Positions 53,513-60,416 of a stretch of 64,000 nucleotides of DNA are shown here, one piece after another. The stretch covers positions 186,001-250,000 of the forward strand of contig CALTBR010000003.1 in assembly GCA_943842425.1 (NCBI GenBank). The letters are read 5' to 3'. The notes beneath the pieces are model-generated. The model worked only from the letters and a program-made list of their open reading frames with translations. It was not told the origin of the DNA and searched no databases. The translations under genes and the position numbers were made by a program. Position 1 is the stretch's first letter; the number at the start of each line of letters is the position of its first letter. The stretch comes from UBA974 sp002292405 (lineage in GTDB: Bacteria; Bacteroidota; Bacteroidia; Flavobacteriales_D; Sanyastnellaceae).

Positions 53513-53693
53513 AAATACTTAAATAACAGCGCTTAACGTTACTTTACTTATAGTGATAGTGTAGGCTTATTATTTTCTCTGTGCCTATCCTTGTGCTTAC
53601 ATTTTGTTTATAAGTGACTTTACCCTCACCAAGAAAGGACGTCGGTTTAGGCGGGAGAGAGGTTCAAAAGTGATTGAACACAAACCTTAAGTT

Positions 53694-54685
53694 TTAATCC
53701 CGGACGCAGCGAGCAGAAAACCCGTTGAAATGATTGTAGTGAGTTTGATGAAAACCTTCAAGTTCGTAGTGAAGTAATAGCCTAATAGAGTGTGTGTACC
53801 CATACTCTGAGGACGACCACCAATAGCCGATACCCCCATTCCAAGAGAAACCTCCAGTGTCACGATAGCCTCCTGGCAAGCCAGTAAACCCACTTGAATT
53901 AGTCGCTCCTGTATTTGGCGAGTTACCAATGGTCATAACCAGCTTCTTTCATCTTCCCCCCTGCTACACTCTCTCCACCTAAGAAGTCTGTGAGCTCGGT
54001 AAACTCTCCATCTGAAGGAATATGCCAGCCACTTGGACAAATACCGCCTTCAGTCATAACTGCAGGCCAGTTGTAAAGAACTCCATAAGTCTCGTAGTTA
54101 GGCAGTTGACTTAGCAGCTGTCTACATCTGTTCCTTCGTAGCCGTAAACGTAGTAGTAAGGGTCGGTCTCGATTCCTTCACTCGAAGGGGAAACCTCTGG
54201 CAAGTAACGACAGTTCTCAGCAAACCAACACTGCTCTCCGATTAAGACTGTACTATAGTCGTAGCCGTCGTGAGAAACAAGGTCACCGCAATCGCCAAAG
54301 TAAGGCGCACAGGTGTAGTTAAAGACAGTATCTGCTCCAATTTCAAAGACCCACCATTCATCTATTAGCTCAGCATATACAGAGTCATACAGAATAGTAA
54401 TACTCTCTATAACAATCTCCGTTGGGCCAGGGCCATTGCACACCCCACATTCGTCCAAAACACCCACGCAGTCGTCCTCTGAATCGCAGATGCCATCATC
54501 GTCTCCATCTCCCTCACAACCGCCTCCACAGACGCCTAAAACATCAATATAAGTACAAGGCTCAGAAGGGTCGTTAGCGTAGTTACAAGCGGCTAAATCC
54601 ACGCAGGCATCCAAGCATCCCAAACACCATCGGAGTCCGTGTCTGTGTCTCCAAATACCGCTAACATCTCTAAGAAGTCCATCTT
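53694..54685 (-). pseudogene. broken FISUMP-domain protein with dockerin-like N-terminal part
   Basis: Read on the minus strand, the fragments are, in order: a dockerin-like piece (FLEMLAVFGDTDTDSDG, about 54685-54625); a Cys-rich and FISUMP start (DLAACNYANDPSEPC ... CWFAENCRYLPEVSP, 54623-54111); a middle piece NYETYGVLYNWPAVMTEG with CPSGWHIPSDGEF (about 54090-53940); and the C-terminal piece NSSGFTGLPGGYRDTGGF ... FSARCVRD (to 53694). Each is in a different frame from the next, so at least three frameshifts separate them, near 54620, 54110 and 53935. The intact paralogue is at 58926. The 5' end stops abruptly against a T9SS tail fragment on the other strand. It is non-functional unless sequencing errors account for all shifts. 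Confidence 0.82.
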
Positions 54686-54687
54686 GG

Positions 54688-54912
54688 CAGATGTATCCAA
54701 ACCCTGTCTCTTTTATTCTAACAGTTGATTTGGGTGATTTTAATGGGGTTAATACAACGATTAAGCTTTATGATTCTTCTAGTAAGCTAGTCTTTGAGAA
54801 GCAGTCCTCTTCTACTCTAAAGATTGATGTATCAGTTTTTGCTAAAGGATTATATACTCTAGAATTGTCTACGTCTGATAAAGTCTTAAGAAGTCAAGTA
54901 GTACTTGAGTAA
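54688..54912 (+). pseudogene. orphan T9SS type A sorting-domain fragment
   Basis: An open frame of about 70 codons beginning at MYPNPVSFILTVDLG and ending KVLRSQVVLE. This is only the C-terminal sorting domain of a T9SS cargo: there is no signal peptide and no cargo domain. The DNA is closely similar to the last 192 bp of the gene at 56517. The 5' side abuts the inverted FISUMP pseudogene, so a recombination or deletion removed the upstream part. Confidence 0.8.
54721..54912 (+). repeat. repeat copy 1: T9SS tail DNA (offset 2,210 bp to copy 2)
   Basis: Aligns without gaps to 56931-57122, from ACAGTTGATT/ACAGTAGATT to the stop codon. The central 80 bp (GGGGTTAAnACAACGATTAA ... TCTTTGAGAAGCAGTC) differ at only a few third-codon positions. 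Direct orientation. Confidence 0.85.
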
Positions 54913-54981
54913 GCTTTTCTCGTCTAGCTGTTACTTAGTGCCTAGAACTACTTCGTCTTAAACTTTCGGATATGCCGAGGC

Positions 54982-55027
54982 TATAAATCTGAATAGCTGT
55001 ATCTTGTACGTCTAAATTATAGACTAT
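54982..55027 (+). promoter_or_regulatory. leader copy 1 upstream of the small lipoprotein gene
   Basis: AAATCTGAATAGCTGTATCT followed by TGTACGTC lies just before the ATG at 55026. It closely matches the sequence before the FISUMP gene at 58926. TATCTTG inside it resembles a -7 promoter element. Confidence 0.45.
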
Positions 55028-55214
55028 GAGATATTTAGTTGCTGTTATATTGTGTTTGATGATGGTTAGCTGTACAGAGAGAAAACCAAATCATTCGGTC
55101 ATCAAAAATAATGATACAATAGAAATAACGACTATTGAGAGAGATTCTGCTTCCACGAATGTCATAATTGTTGATGAAAGTGTATCTAAAAAAATAGATA
55201 TACAGATGCATTAA
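55026..55214 (+). CDS. small lipoprotein, hypothetical
   Basis: 62 residues. The N-terminus MRYLVAVILCLMMVSC is a complete lipoprotein signal with Cys16 as the lipidated residue; the mature part is short, polar and without any recognised motif. It begins directly after a leader sequence shared with the FISUMP gene at 58926, so it may be a real small gene or the remnant of a longer one whose 3' part was lost. I do not recognise it. Confidence 0.45.
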   Translation: MRYLVAVILCLMMVSCTERKPNHSVIKNNDTIEITTIERDSASTNVIIVDESVSKKIDIQMH

Positions 55215-55240
55215 TCTGATAAATCGAGACAATAAATAAA

Positions 55241-55402
55241 ATGAAAAACCTCTTTACACTCACACTATGTGTCTTTTCTCTGTCTAGCACAGCTCAAGAT
55301 GAGTGTACAGGACCTGATTTTAATCATGATGGACAGATTGGTTCTGTGGACTTAGAGATTGAAAATAGGACAGGTGCAAATCCTGTCCTATTGTTTGAAT
55401 AG
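55241..55402 (+). pseudogene. truncated 5' end of a FISUMP/dockerin-like gene
   Basis: From the ATG at 55241 the frame encodes a signal peptide and mature start (MKNLFTLTLCVFSLSSTAQD, then ECTGPDFNHDGQIGSVDL) that parallels the intact protein at 58926 (QDDCQGPDFNNDGTIGAADI). After about 38 residues the similarity ends and the frame closes at TAG 55400-55402. The break coincides with the beginning of the blh reading frame. It reads as the surviving 5' end of a gene cut by the arrival or rearrangement of blh. Confidence 0.7.
55364..55392 (+). other. 11-bp inverted repeat (hairpin) at the 5' end of blh
   Basis: AATAGGACAGG (55364-55374) pairs perfectly with CCTGTCCTATT (55382-55392) around a 7-nt loop. 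No T-run follows. It ends two bases before the TTG at 55395, the likely start codon of blh, so in mRNA it would lie over or next to the ribosome site. Confidence 0.8.
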
Positions 55403-56288
55403 ATATTCCTTTACATATTTAGTTGCCGTATATCTTTTATTTGGGATATTCACGATATATGGTGAGATAGCTATAACACATCAATTAAAGGCTTCGATAG
55501 TGTTTCTATCTCTTTTTGGTATACCTCATGGAGCAATAGATAACGTGCTTTTTCTCTCTAAGCATAAGTTGCCTCAACTGACTTTTTACTCCTTGTATCT
55601 CTTAACTATTTCTCTATACTGTTGTTTTTGGTACTATTTCCCTGTTTTTTCTCTACTGTTTTTTCTGCTAATTTCAGCATTTCACTTTGGTGAATCCCAA
55701 CTTTCCGATTACAAGCTCAAAACTCGATTTAAAAAATCATTGTATACATTTTGGGGTGTTTCCATGCTTTCAACTTTAGTGTATTATAATCAAAATGAAC
55801 TTTTACTCTTGTGCCAAGAATTTAATGACACTGTTAAGTTTATCCCTGTTTTTAACCATCACTTTATTGAATATGTATTTTATGGAAGCAACTTGATCTT
55901 AGTGTCATACTTGTGTGTTCAAGCTTATAGAAGTAAACATGAAATTCAAGACCTCCTAACGGAGTTGTTTCAACTGTTTCTAATACACCTGACTTTTTAT
56001 TTATTTCCTATTATTATAAGCTTTACTCTGTATTTCATTTTCCTACATTCAATTAAAGTGCTTGCGCAAGAATACAATTACCTAAAAGAGATAAGGTCGG
56101 AATTAAATCTGAAAAAATTTATTATTTTACTTCTTCCACATACATTTATATCACTTTTATTTCTGCTTGTTATCTATCTATGTATCCAAATGCAGGTAGT
56201 GCCTATATCCTTGTTTCTTTTTTCAATCATTAGTATCTCAGTGATTACTTTACCACATGCCATCATCATGACATACTTCTATGATTAA
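55395..56288 (+). CDS. blh: Brp/Blh-family beta-carotene 15,15'-dioxygenase
   Basis: About 297 residues from the TTG at 55395 (NRYSFTYLVAVYLL); another TTG at 55359 would add 12. No ATG exists in the first ~130 codons. The protein is almost entirely hydrophobic helices and has the Blh signatures: GIPHGAIDN, AFHFGESQ, FLHSIKVLAQEY and LPHAIIM, whose four His are the expected iron ligands. Blh cleaves beta-carotene into two retinal molecules, the chromophore for the proteorhodopsin encoded at 57799. The gene is AT-rich by eye, starts inside the remnant of another gene, and has a hairpin at its start. It is not co-oriented with the rhodopsin gene. Confidence 0.87.
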   Translation: MNRYSFTYLVAVYLLFGIFTIYGEIAITHQLKASIVFLSLFGIPHGAIDNVLFLSKHKLPQLTFYSLYLLTISLYCCFWYYFPVFSLLFFLLISAFHFGESQLSDYKLKTRFKKSLYTFWGVSMLSTLVYYNQNELLLLCQEFNDTVKFIPVFNHHFIEYVFYGSNLILVSYLCVQAYRSKHEIQDLLTELFQLFLIHLTFYLFPIIISFTLYFIFLHSIKVLAQEYNYLKEIRSELNLKKFIILLLPHTFISLLFLLVIYLCIQMQVVPISLFLFSIISISVITLPHAIIMTYFYD

Positions 56289-56366
56289 CCCCTCCGTTTT
56301 TGTATCATACAGCTTTAAGTTAACTCGGCTATGACAGAATGATTTTATTCTAGCGTAATACAGTGT

Positions 56367-56396
56367 TATACAATTCTAATTTCACATAGTTGTATA
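56367..56396 (+). promoter_or_regulatory. inverted repeat upstream of the PKD/T9SS gene
   Basis: TATACAA (56367-56373) and TTGTATA (56390-56396) form a 7-bp inverted repeat with 16 bp between. It lies about 120 bp before the ATG at 56517. A single TATACAA copy also occurs at 58616-58622 upstream of proteorhodopsin. It could be an operator, or chance in AT-rich DNA. Confidence 0.3.
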
Positions 56397-56516
56397 GGTT
56401 TTGTAAAAGTATATCCTCAATCTGTATAATTAATGTATCATACAGATCTCACTCAAATCTCGATAAATCAGATTGTTATGCATAATTTTGCTTGTTATAA
56501 CGAAACAAAAACATAC

Positions 56517-57122
56517 ATGAAATATTACGTTTCCATCATCATTTTTTTTATCTTATTTTCTTTTTCGGAGGCTCATTCACAAGGGTGTTATTATCCTGCA
56601 GCATTTTCGTATAATACTGGGGGGCTAAATTCCGATAGCGGTCTAGCAAACTTCACAAATACGAGCACTTATATAACATCAAGTAATTGGGATTTTGGTG
56701 ACGGTTCAACATCTAATTTAAATCACCCTTCACATACCTATTCGGAAAATGGAAGCTATTCGGTAACGCTATATATTACTTATGTCTTTGATTTAGGTGT
56801 TTATGGAGTATTAAACTGTAATAGCACAACAAGTGAGAGTGTAATGATTAGTAACATCTTACCATCTTCCATAAATGACTTAGAGGCTTTATCAGTTCTC
56901 ATTTACCCTAACCCAGCATCAAATAACTTAACAGTAGATTATGGTGATTTGAATGGGGTTAACACAACGATTAAACTTTATGACTCATCAAGCAAACTTA
57001 TCTTTGAGAAGCAGTCACCATCAACTCAAATGATTGATGTTTCTGCCTTTGCTAATGGCATATATTCGATTGAACTTGTAACTGATGAACATGTCTTGAG
57101 GAGTCAAGTAATAATTGAGTAA
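56517..57122 (+). CDS. PKD-domain protein with T9SS type A sorting domain
   Basis: 201 residues from the ATG at 56517, where a signal peptide begins (KYYVSIIIFFILFSFSEAHS); the frame is open 28 codons further upstream but those residues are not signal-like. One PKD domain (about residues 30-115, SNWDFGDGSTSNLNHPSH) is followed by a T9SS type A tail (about 130-201, LIYPNPASNNLTVDYGDLNG ... VLRSQVIIE). It is a small secreted surface protein of unknown function. Its last 192 bp are repeated at 54721. Confidence 0.85.
   Translation: MKYYVSIIIFFILFSFSEAHSQGCYYPAAFSYNTGGLNSDSGLANFTNTSTYITSSNWDFGDGSTSNLNHPSHTYSENGSYSVTLYITYVFDLGVYGVLNCNSTTSESVMISNILPSSINDLEALSVLIYPNPASNNLTVDYGDLNGVNTTIKLYDSSSKLIFEKQSPSTQMIDVSAFANGIYSIELVTDEHVLRSQVIIE
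56931..57122 (+). repeat. repeat copy 2: T9SS tail DNA
   Basis: Counterpart of 54721-54912 at a constant offset of 2,210 bp, in direct orientation. This copy belongs to an intact gene. Confidence 0.85.
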
Positions 57123-57339
57123 TAATTAAGCTGCTATCTACTTGAAGCCCTTACTGTTCTCCTCTAGTACTTCTTGAACGTCTCAAGTCCAACCATACAT
57201 GATAGAGGTATTTCTTAGAGTACTCTCATATCATGGTCAGGTGATTCTCAATTCTTTGCCTGAAAGACTTAGAGGAAATATATGTTCATGATGAATTTCT
57301 TTAACTCACAAAGCAAAATAAAAACGGCTTGTTTTATGG

Positions 57340-57498
57340 TTAAGTTCCTGAATCTGATTTTTTATTATTGGTAATATTAGGGTCTTTTTGCTCAGCTGCT
57401 TCTTGCGATTTATGACCCCAATTGATCATATAAAGAAGACCTAACAAGTAAAGTGAGAATATAATAAACCCTATAACAAACATTGAAGTAGAAAGCAT
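57340..57498 (-). CDS. 52-residue membrane protein, hypothetical
   Basis: ATG at 57498, TAA at 57340-57342. The product begins MLSTSMFVIGFIIFSLYLLG and continues LLYMINWGHKSQ, then a polar tail rich in Lys, Asn and Asp. One membrane helix (about residues 5-26) precedes a short cytoplasmic tail. The start is 2 bp after the stop of the next small gene (TAATCATG), so both are probably co-translated. I do not recognise the family; a loose likeness to small accessory subunits of sodium/solute symporters is an impression only. Confidence 0.6.
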   Translation of the reverse strand: MLSTSMFVIGFIIFSLYLLGLLYMINWGHKSQEAAEQKDPNITNNKKSDSGT

Positions 57499-57500
57499 GA

Positions 57501-57689
57501 TTATGTTCTTTTGTTGTTATAATCACTTCTTCGTTGTCTTAAAGCAATTGCAAATAATAATATAGTACCTGGCCAATGTGCAGAATATTGTGCAGAATCA
57601 AAATCACCAGTTAGACCTAAAACAATCGAATACATCATTGCAACAAATGCGATGAGTATGGGGTAATAAATTTGTAAAAAGTTTTTCAT
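57501..57689 (-). CDS. 62-residue membrane protein, hypothetical
   Basis: Begins MKNFLQIYYPILIAFVAMMY with a second hydrophobic stretch about residues 40-50 (GTILLFAIALRQRR) and ends in a basic tail. Two membrane segments with a short loop containing GDFDSAQYSAHWPG are likely. It lies 110 bp downstream of proteorhodopsin on the same strand, beyond a terminator, and is joined to the next tiny gene by a 2-bp gap. The function is unknown. Confidence 0.6.
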   Translation of the reverse strand: MKNFLQIYYPILIAFVAMMYSIVLGLTGDFDSAQYSAHWPGTILLFAIALRQRRSDYNNKRT

Positions 57690-57737
57690 GAATTTTATTT
57701 AAATAGTTTAGGAACAATCCTAAAAAGGCTATGAAAA

Positions 57738-57772
57738 AAAAATAGAATAGCGATTTAAGCTATCCTATTTTT
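57738..57772. terminator. bidirectional terminator downstream of proteorhodopsin
   Basis: AAAAATAGAATAGC (57738-57751) pairs with GCTATCCTATTTTT (57759-57772), one G-U pair, loop of 7 nt. A further A-run (T-run on the minus strand) follows at 57734-57740. It ends the rhodopsin transcript 27-60 bp after the stop codon and separates it from the two small membrane-protein genes. Confidence 0.8.
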
Positions 57773-57798
57773 AATTCAGCTCCGGCTTTTTTTTTATT

Positions 57799-58539
57799 CT
57801 AAGCCAATTCTTTCTTTGTTTCAGAAATAGCGATAGAATAAACAACCAAACCAAATCCGATCTTATTAATCGCATCTGCAATGTTGTACCAAACATCAAC
57901 ACTTTCAGGAGACATGAAGCTACTTAGCCATCCGCCGTCCATGCACATATATCCAATAGGATAAATTGACCAGCCAACCAATACAAACCATCCTAAGTAT
58001 CTAACACCTTTTTTGATCGTGTCAGAATTACTTTTTGCTGCCAATTGAGCAACCTCACCTAGCCAAACATTGTATAAAATATATAAATATCCAAGAGTGG
58101 ACAACATACCCCAAGTCACTGAATGAGTAGTAGCAGATGCTCCTCCAGGATTAAAAGCTTCTCCTATATATCCACAAATTAACATCCAAGTTGATGCCAA
58201 AATCAATTTCCACAACAGAGATTTTTTTGCCCCCGCTAGTTTTGTCAACAGATAAAACTCAACACACATCAAGGGTACTGTGAGTATCCAATCAACATAT
58301 CTAAAAAAAGTAGGGGAATCACCTGTTGCTAGGTTATAGTCTCTCATATAGTAGTAATGAACAGCTGCGATACCGGTTATGAGTGCGGATACCAATAAGG
58401 ACATTTTCCATTTAGGGCTTACACTACCTCTTTCTACAAAGAAGAATACTGAGGCTGCTAACATAGCTATATAGCCAGTGAAAAAGGTAAAGGCAACATA
58501 ATTGTCAGGAGCAATTGGTTCTATAATATTTAATAACAT
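57799..58539 (-). CDS. proteorhodopsin, green-tuned light-driven proton pump
   Basis: 246 residues, seven helices. In helix C the residues are Asp83 (RYVDW, counter-ion), Thr87 and Glu94 (proton donor), the DTE set of outward proton pumps rather than the NDQ set of sodium pumps. The tuning position (eight after Asp83) is Met91, which in characterised proteorhodopsins goes with green absorption. His61 in helix B matches the conserved His partner of the counter-ion. Lys226 in helix G (DAINKIGFG), four after Asp222, is the retinal Schiff-base site. It should make proton-motive force in light using retinal from Blh at 55395. It has its own promoter and terminator. Confidence 0.96.
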   Translation of the reverse strand: MLLNIIEPIAPDNYVAFTFFTGYIAMLAASVFFFVERGSVSPKWKMSLLVSALITGIAAVHYYYMRDYNLATGDSPTFFRYVDWILTVPLMCVEFYLLTKLAGAKKSLLWKLILASTWMLICGYIGEAFNPGGASATTHSVTWGMLSTLGYLYILYNVWLGEVAQLAAKSNSDTIKKGVRYLGWFVLVGWSIYPIGYMCMDGGWLSSFMSPESVDVWYNIADAINKIGFGLVVYSIAISETKKELA

Positions 58540-58925
58540 AATTAGTTTGATTTATTTAATTCGTTACAAACATACACAAATTTTTCTATTATGCATAATA
58601 AATATATAAATAAGTTATACAAAAGTGTGGTTTATAAAACGGTATTTTTTCTCTAAAAATAAAAATATATCTTGATTTTAATGTTTTAACATGCTTTCTC
58701 GACAGTGAGTTAACGTATATTTTATAAGAAAATTTACGATCGATTGTGCCATTGCTCTCATGCAAATTTGCTTGATGCGTCCGTGATTAAAATTTAAAAT
58801 CAAAGCGACGCAGTTGTGCATTGGCAAATCAAAAGCCGTGCGTGTGCTGGTGGAGTGATTGTCAATCTGACAGATAAGGTTAGAAATCTGAATAGCCGTA
58901 TCTTGTAAGCCTTAAAACTCCAACT
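58540..58925. promoter_or_regulatory. 386-bp intergenic region between proteorhodopsin and FISUMP gene
   Basis: Non-coding in all frames. It contains the rhodopsin promoter (minus strand, near 58567) and, on the plus strand, a duplicated leader before the FISUMP gene. Dyads are the perfect palindrome GCAAATTTGC at 58762-58771 and an interrupted one from GCGTC (58777) to GACGC (58811) with TGATT/AATCA inside. Otherwise very AT-rich. Confidence 0.7.
58567..58574 (-). promoter_or_regulatory. proteorhodopsin promoter -7 box
   Basis: Read on the minus strand this is TATGTTTG, an exact fit to TAnnTTTG. It is 28 bp upstream of the rhodopsin ATG, giving a leader of about 20 nt. A matching -33 TTG is not clear. 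Confidence 0.6.
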
Positions 58926-58927
58926 AT
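58884..58927 (+). promoter_or_regulatory. leader copy 2 upstream of the intact FISUMP gene
   Basis: AAATCTGAATAGCCGTATCT followed by TGTAAGCC, ending at the ATG at 58926. Counterpart of 54982-55027, about 3.9 kb away in direct orientation. Confidence 0.45.
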
Positions 58928-59711
58928 GAGGTTTTTATTTATTTTTTTGTTATGTTTTTTTTCGCTGTCTCTGACTGCTCAAGATGATTGTCAGGGACCT
59001 GATTTCAACAATGATGGAACGATAGGCGCTGCCGATATCATTGTGTTTTTAACCTATTATGGAGATGAATGGCCTTTGGCTCCTGATATTAGTTGCGGGG
59101 AGACTTTAGTACATCAAGATTACGCTTATCAAACGGTACAAATTGGAGATCAGTGTTGGTTTGCTGAAAACTGTCGTTATCTGCCTTATGTTTCCAATCC
59201 TACTGATGAATCTGCCACTGAACCCTACTATTACGTTTATGATTACGAAGGGACGGATGTAGAAGCAGCTGTGGCAACACCAAACTATGAAACCTATGGA
59301 GTACTTTACAACTGGTCTGCAGTAATAACTGAGGGTATTTGTCCTTCAGGATGGCACGTTCCAACTGATGTTGAATGGCAAGCGCTGGAGATTTCCTTAG
59401 GCATGAGTGAGTCTGAGGCTGCGAGTACAGGCTGGAGAGGAACAGATGAAGGTTATCAGATGAAATCTGCTTCAGGTTGGTCTAATAACGGAAACGGATC
59501 TAATTTAAGTGGTTTTACAGGATTGCCAGGAGGTTACTATGACTCCGGCGGTTTCTTCAGCAGTGGTGACTATGGACATTGGTGGTCTTCTTCAAATTCA
59601 GGTTCCATCTCTATGAGGCGTTTTCTGTCAAGCGATTCCAACGAAATCTTTCGCAACAACCTCCCACACATCTATGGCTTTTCTGCTCGTTGCGTCCAGG
59701 ATGAAAACTGA
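58926..59711 (+). CDS. FISUMP-domain secreted protein
   Basis: 261 residues. A signal peptide (MRFLFIFLLCFFSLSLTAQ) is followed by one dockerin/EF-hand-like motif (DFNNDGTIGAADIIVFLTYY) and a FISUMP domain (about residues 55-258). The FISUMP landmarks are CWFAENCRYLP, YGVLYNWSAV, CPSGWHVPTDVEWQALE, SGFTGLPGGYYDSGGF, WWSSSNSGS and the end GFSARCVQDEN. These proteins are secreted, often in large families, and have no established activity. No T9SS type A tail is seen. Two broken relatives are at 53694 and 55241. Confidence 0.85.
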   Translation: MRFLFIFLLCFFSLSLTAQDDCQGPDFNNDGTIGAADIIVFLTYYGDEWPLAPDISCGETLVHQDYAYQTVQIGDQCWFAENCRYLPYVSNPTDESATEPYYYVYDYEGTDVEAAVATPNYETYGVLYNWSAVITEGICPSGWHVPTDVEWQALEISLGMSESEAASTGWRGTDEGYQMKSASGWSNNGNGSNLSGFTGLPGGYYDSGGFFSSGDYGHWWSSSNSGSISMRRFLSSDSNEIFRNNLPHIYGFSARCVQDEN

Positions 59712-59893
59712 AGGGACAAGTATATCACATGAGAATCTATCATCCATTTTCATCGATGTCCATTCTTGGTGAGGCTACACTCACTTAAAATAAAATATTA
59801 GATCAAGGTTAGGCACAGTGAATAAGAGCAACCGAGTCTTGAGCATGGATATTTCAGCACTTTGAAGTACTTTAGAAGTTATAAATTAAGGGT

Positions 59894-60298
59894 ATGACTA
59901 AATATTATTTTCTCATCTTTATATTTCTACTTCCTCTCACAGATTCAGTCTTTTCACAAGATTTAATGTATGAAGAAGGAAAGCATAAAGTTGTTTACCA
60001 GGGAGTTAAGATTAGACCTGGCAAAGCGTTAAAACTGACAGACCTAAACTGTGATGACGCAAGACGACATTTTACAAAAGCGAAAAGAATGAGAACTTGG
60101 AATTTCATCTTATCACAGGTCAGTATTGTAGAAGTTACATATGGATTAATTGTGTTGAACTTAAACACAAAAGGAGTTCTGCATTCTGCTCTAGGTGGAG
60201 GTGTTTTATTCTTAATCTCAGAGAGAGAGCAAAAGATTCAAAAGCATATAAATGACGGTGTAAAGGCTTTTAATCTATGTCAATTCTTTCATGAATAG
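59894..60298 (+). CDS. secreted or membrane protein, hypothetical
   Basis: 134 residues. A signal peptide (MTKYYFLIFIFLLPLTDSVF, SQ) is followed by a polar part with DLNCDDARRHFTKAKRMRTW and one moderately hydrophobic stretch (about residues 93-110, GVLHSALGGGVLFLI), then a basic helix. It might be anchored by that stretch. I do not recognise the family. About 180 bp of non-coding DNA precede it; there the string AGTACTTTAGAA resembles AGTACATTAGAA before the next gene. Confidence 0.55.
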   Translation: MTKYYFLIFIFLLPLTDSVFSQDLMYEEGKHKVVYQGVKIRPGKALKLTDLNCDDARRHFTKAKRMRTWNFILSQVSIVEVTYGLIVLNLNTKGVLHSALGGGVLFLISEREQKIQKHINDGVKAFNLCQFFHE

Positions 60299-60416
60299 TT
60301 GCTGAATAATTTCTAGCGTCAATTGCCTCAGGAAATAGCTTTTAAAGAACATCTTTCAGTTAAATCATAGATATCCCTTGATTTTGGAGTACATTAGAAT
60401 CTAATAAGACTCTGAC

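Noticed and set aside
53687..53936. Two overlapping ~80-codon frames as separate small genes
   Set aside because: One of them matches the C-terminal FISUMP part (ending SARCVRD); the other is its shadow. Both belong to one broken gene.
55359..55394. TTG at 55359 as the certain start of blh
   Set aside because: These residues come from the junction with the truncated FISUMP gene and from the hairpin; the TTG at 55395 gives a more natural membrane-protein start, though neither is proven.
57799..58539. Rhodopsin as a sodium or chloride pump or sensory rhodopsin
   Set aside because: Helix C has Asp, Thr and Glu at the DTE positions, the proton-pump set; no transducer gene is adjacent.
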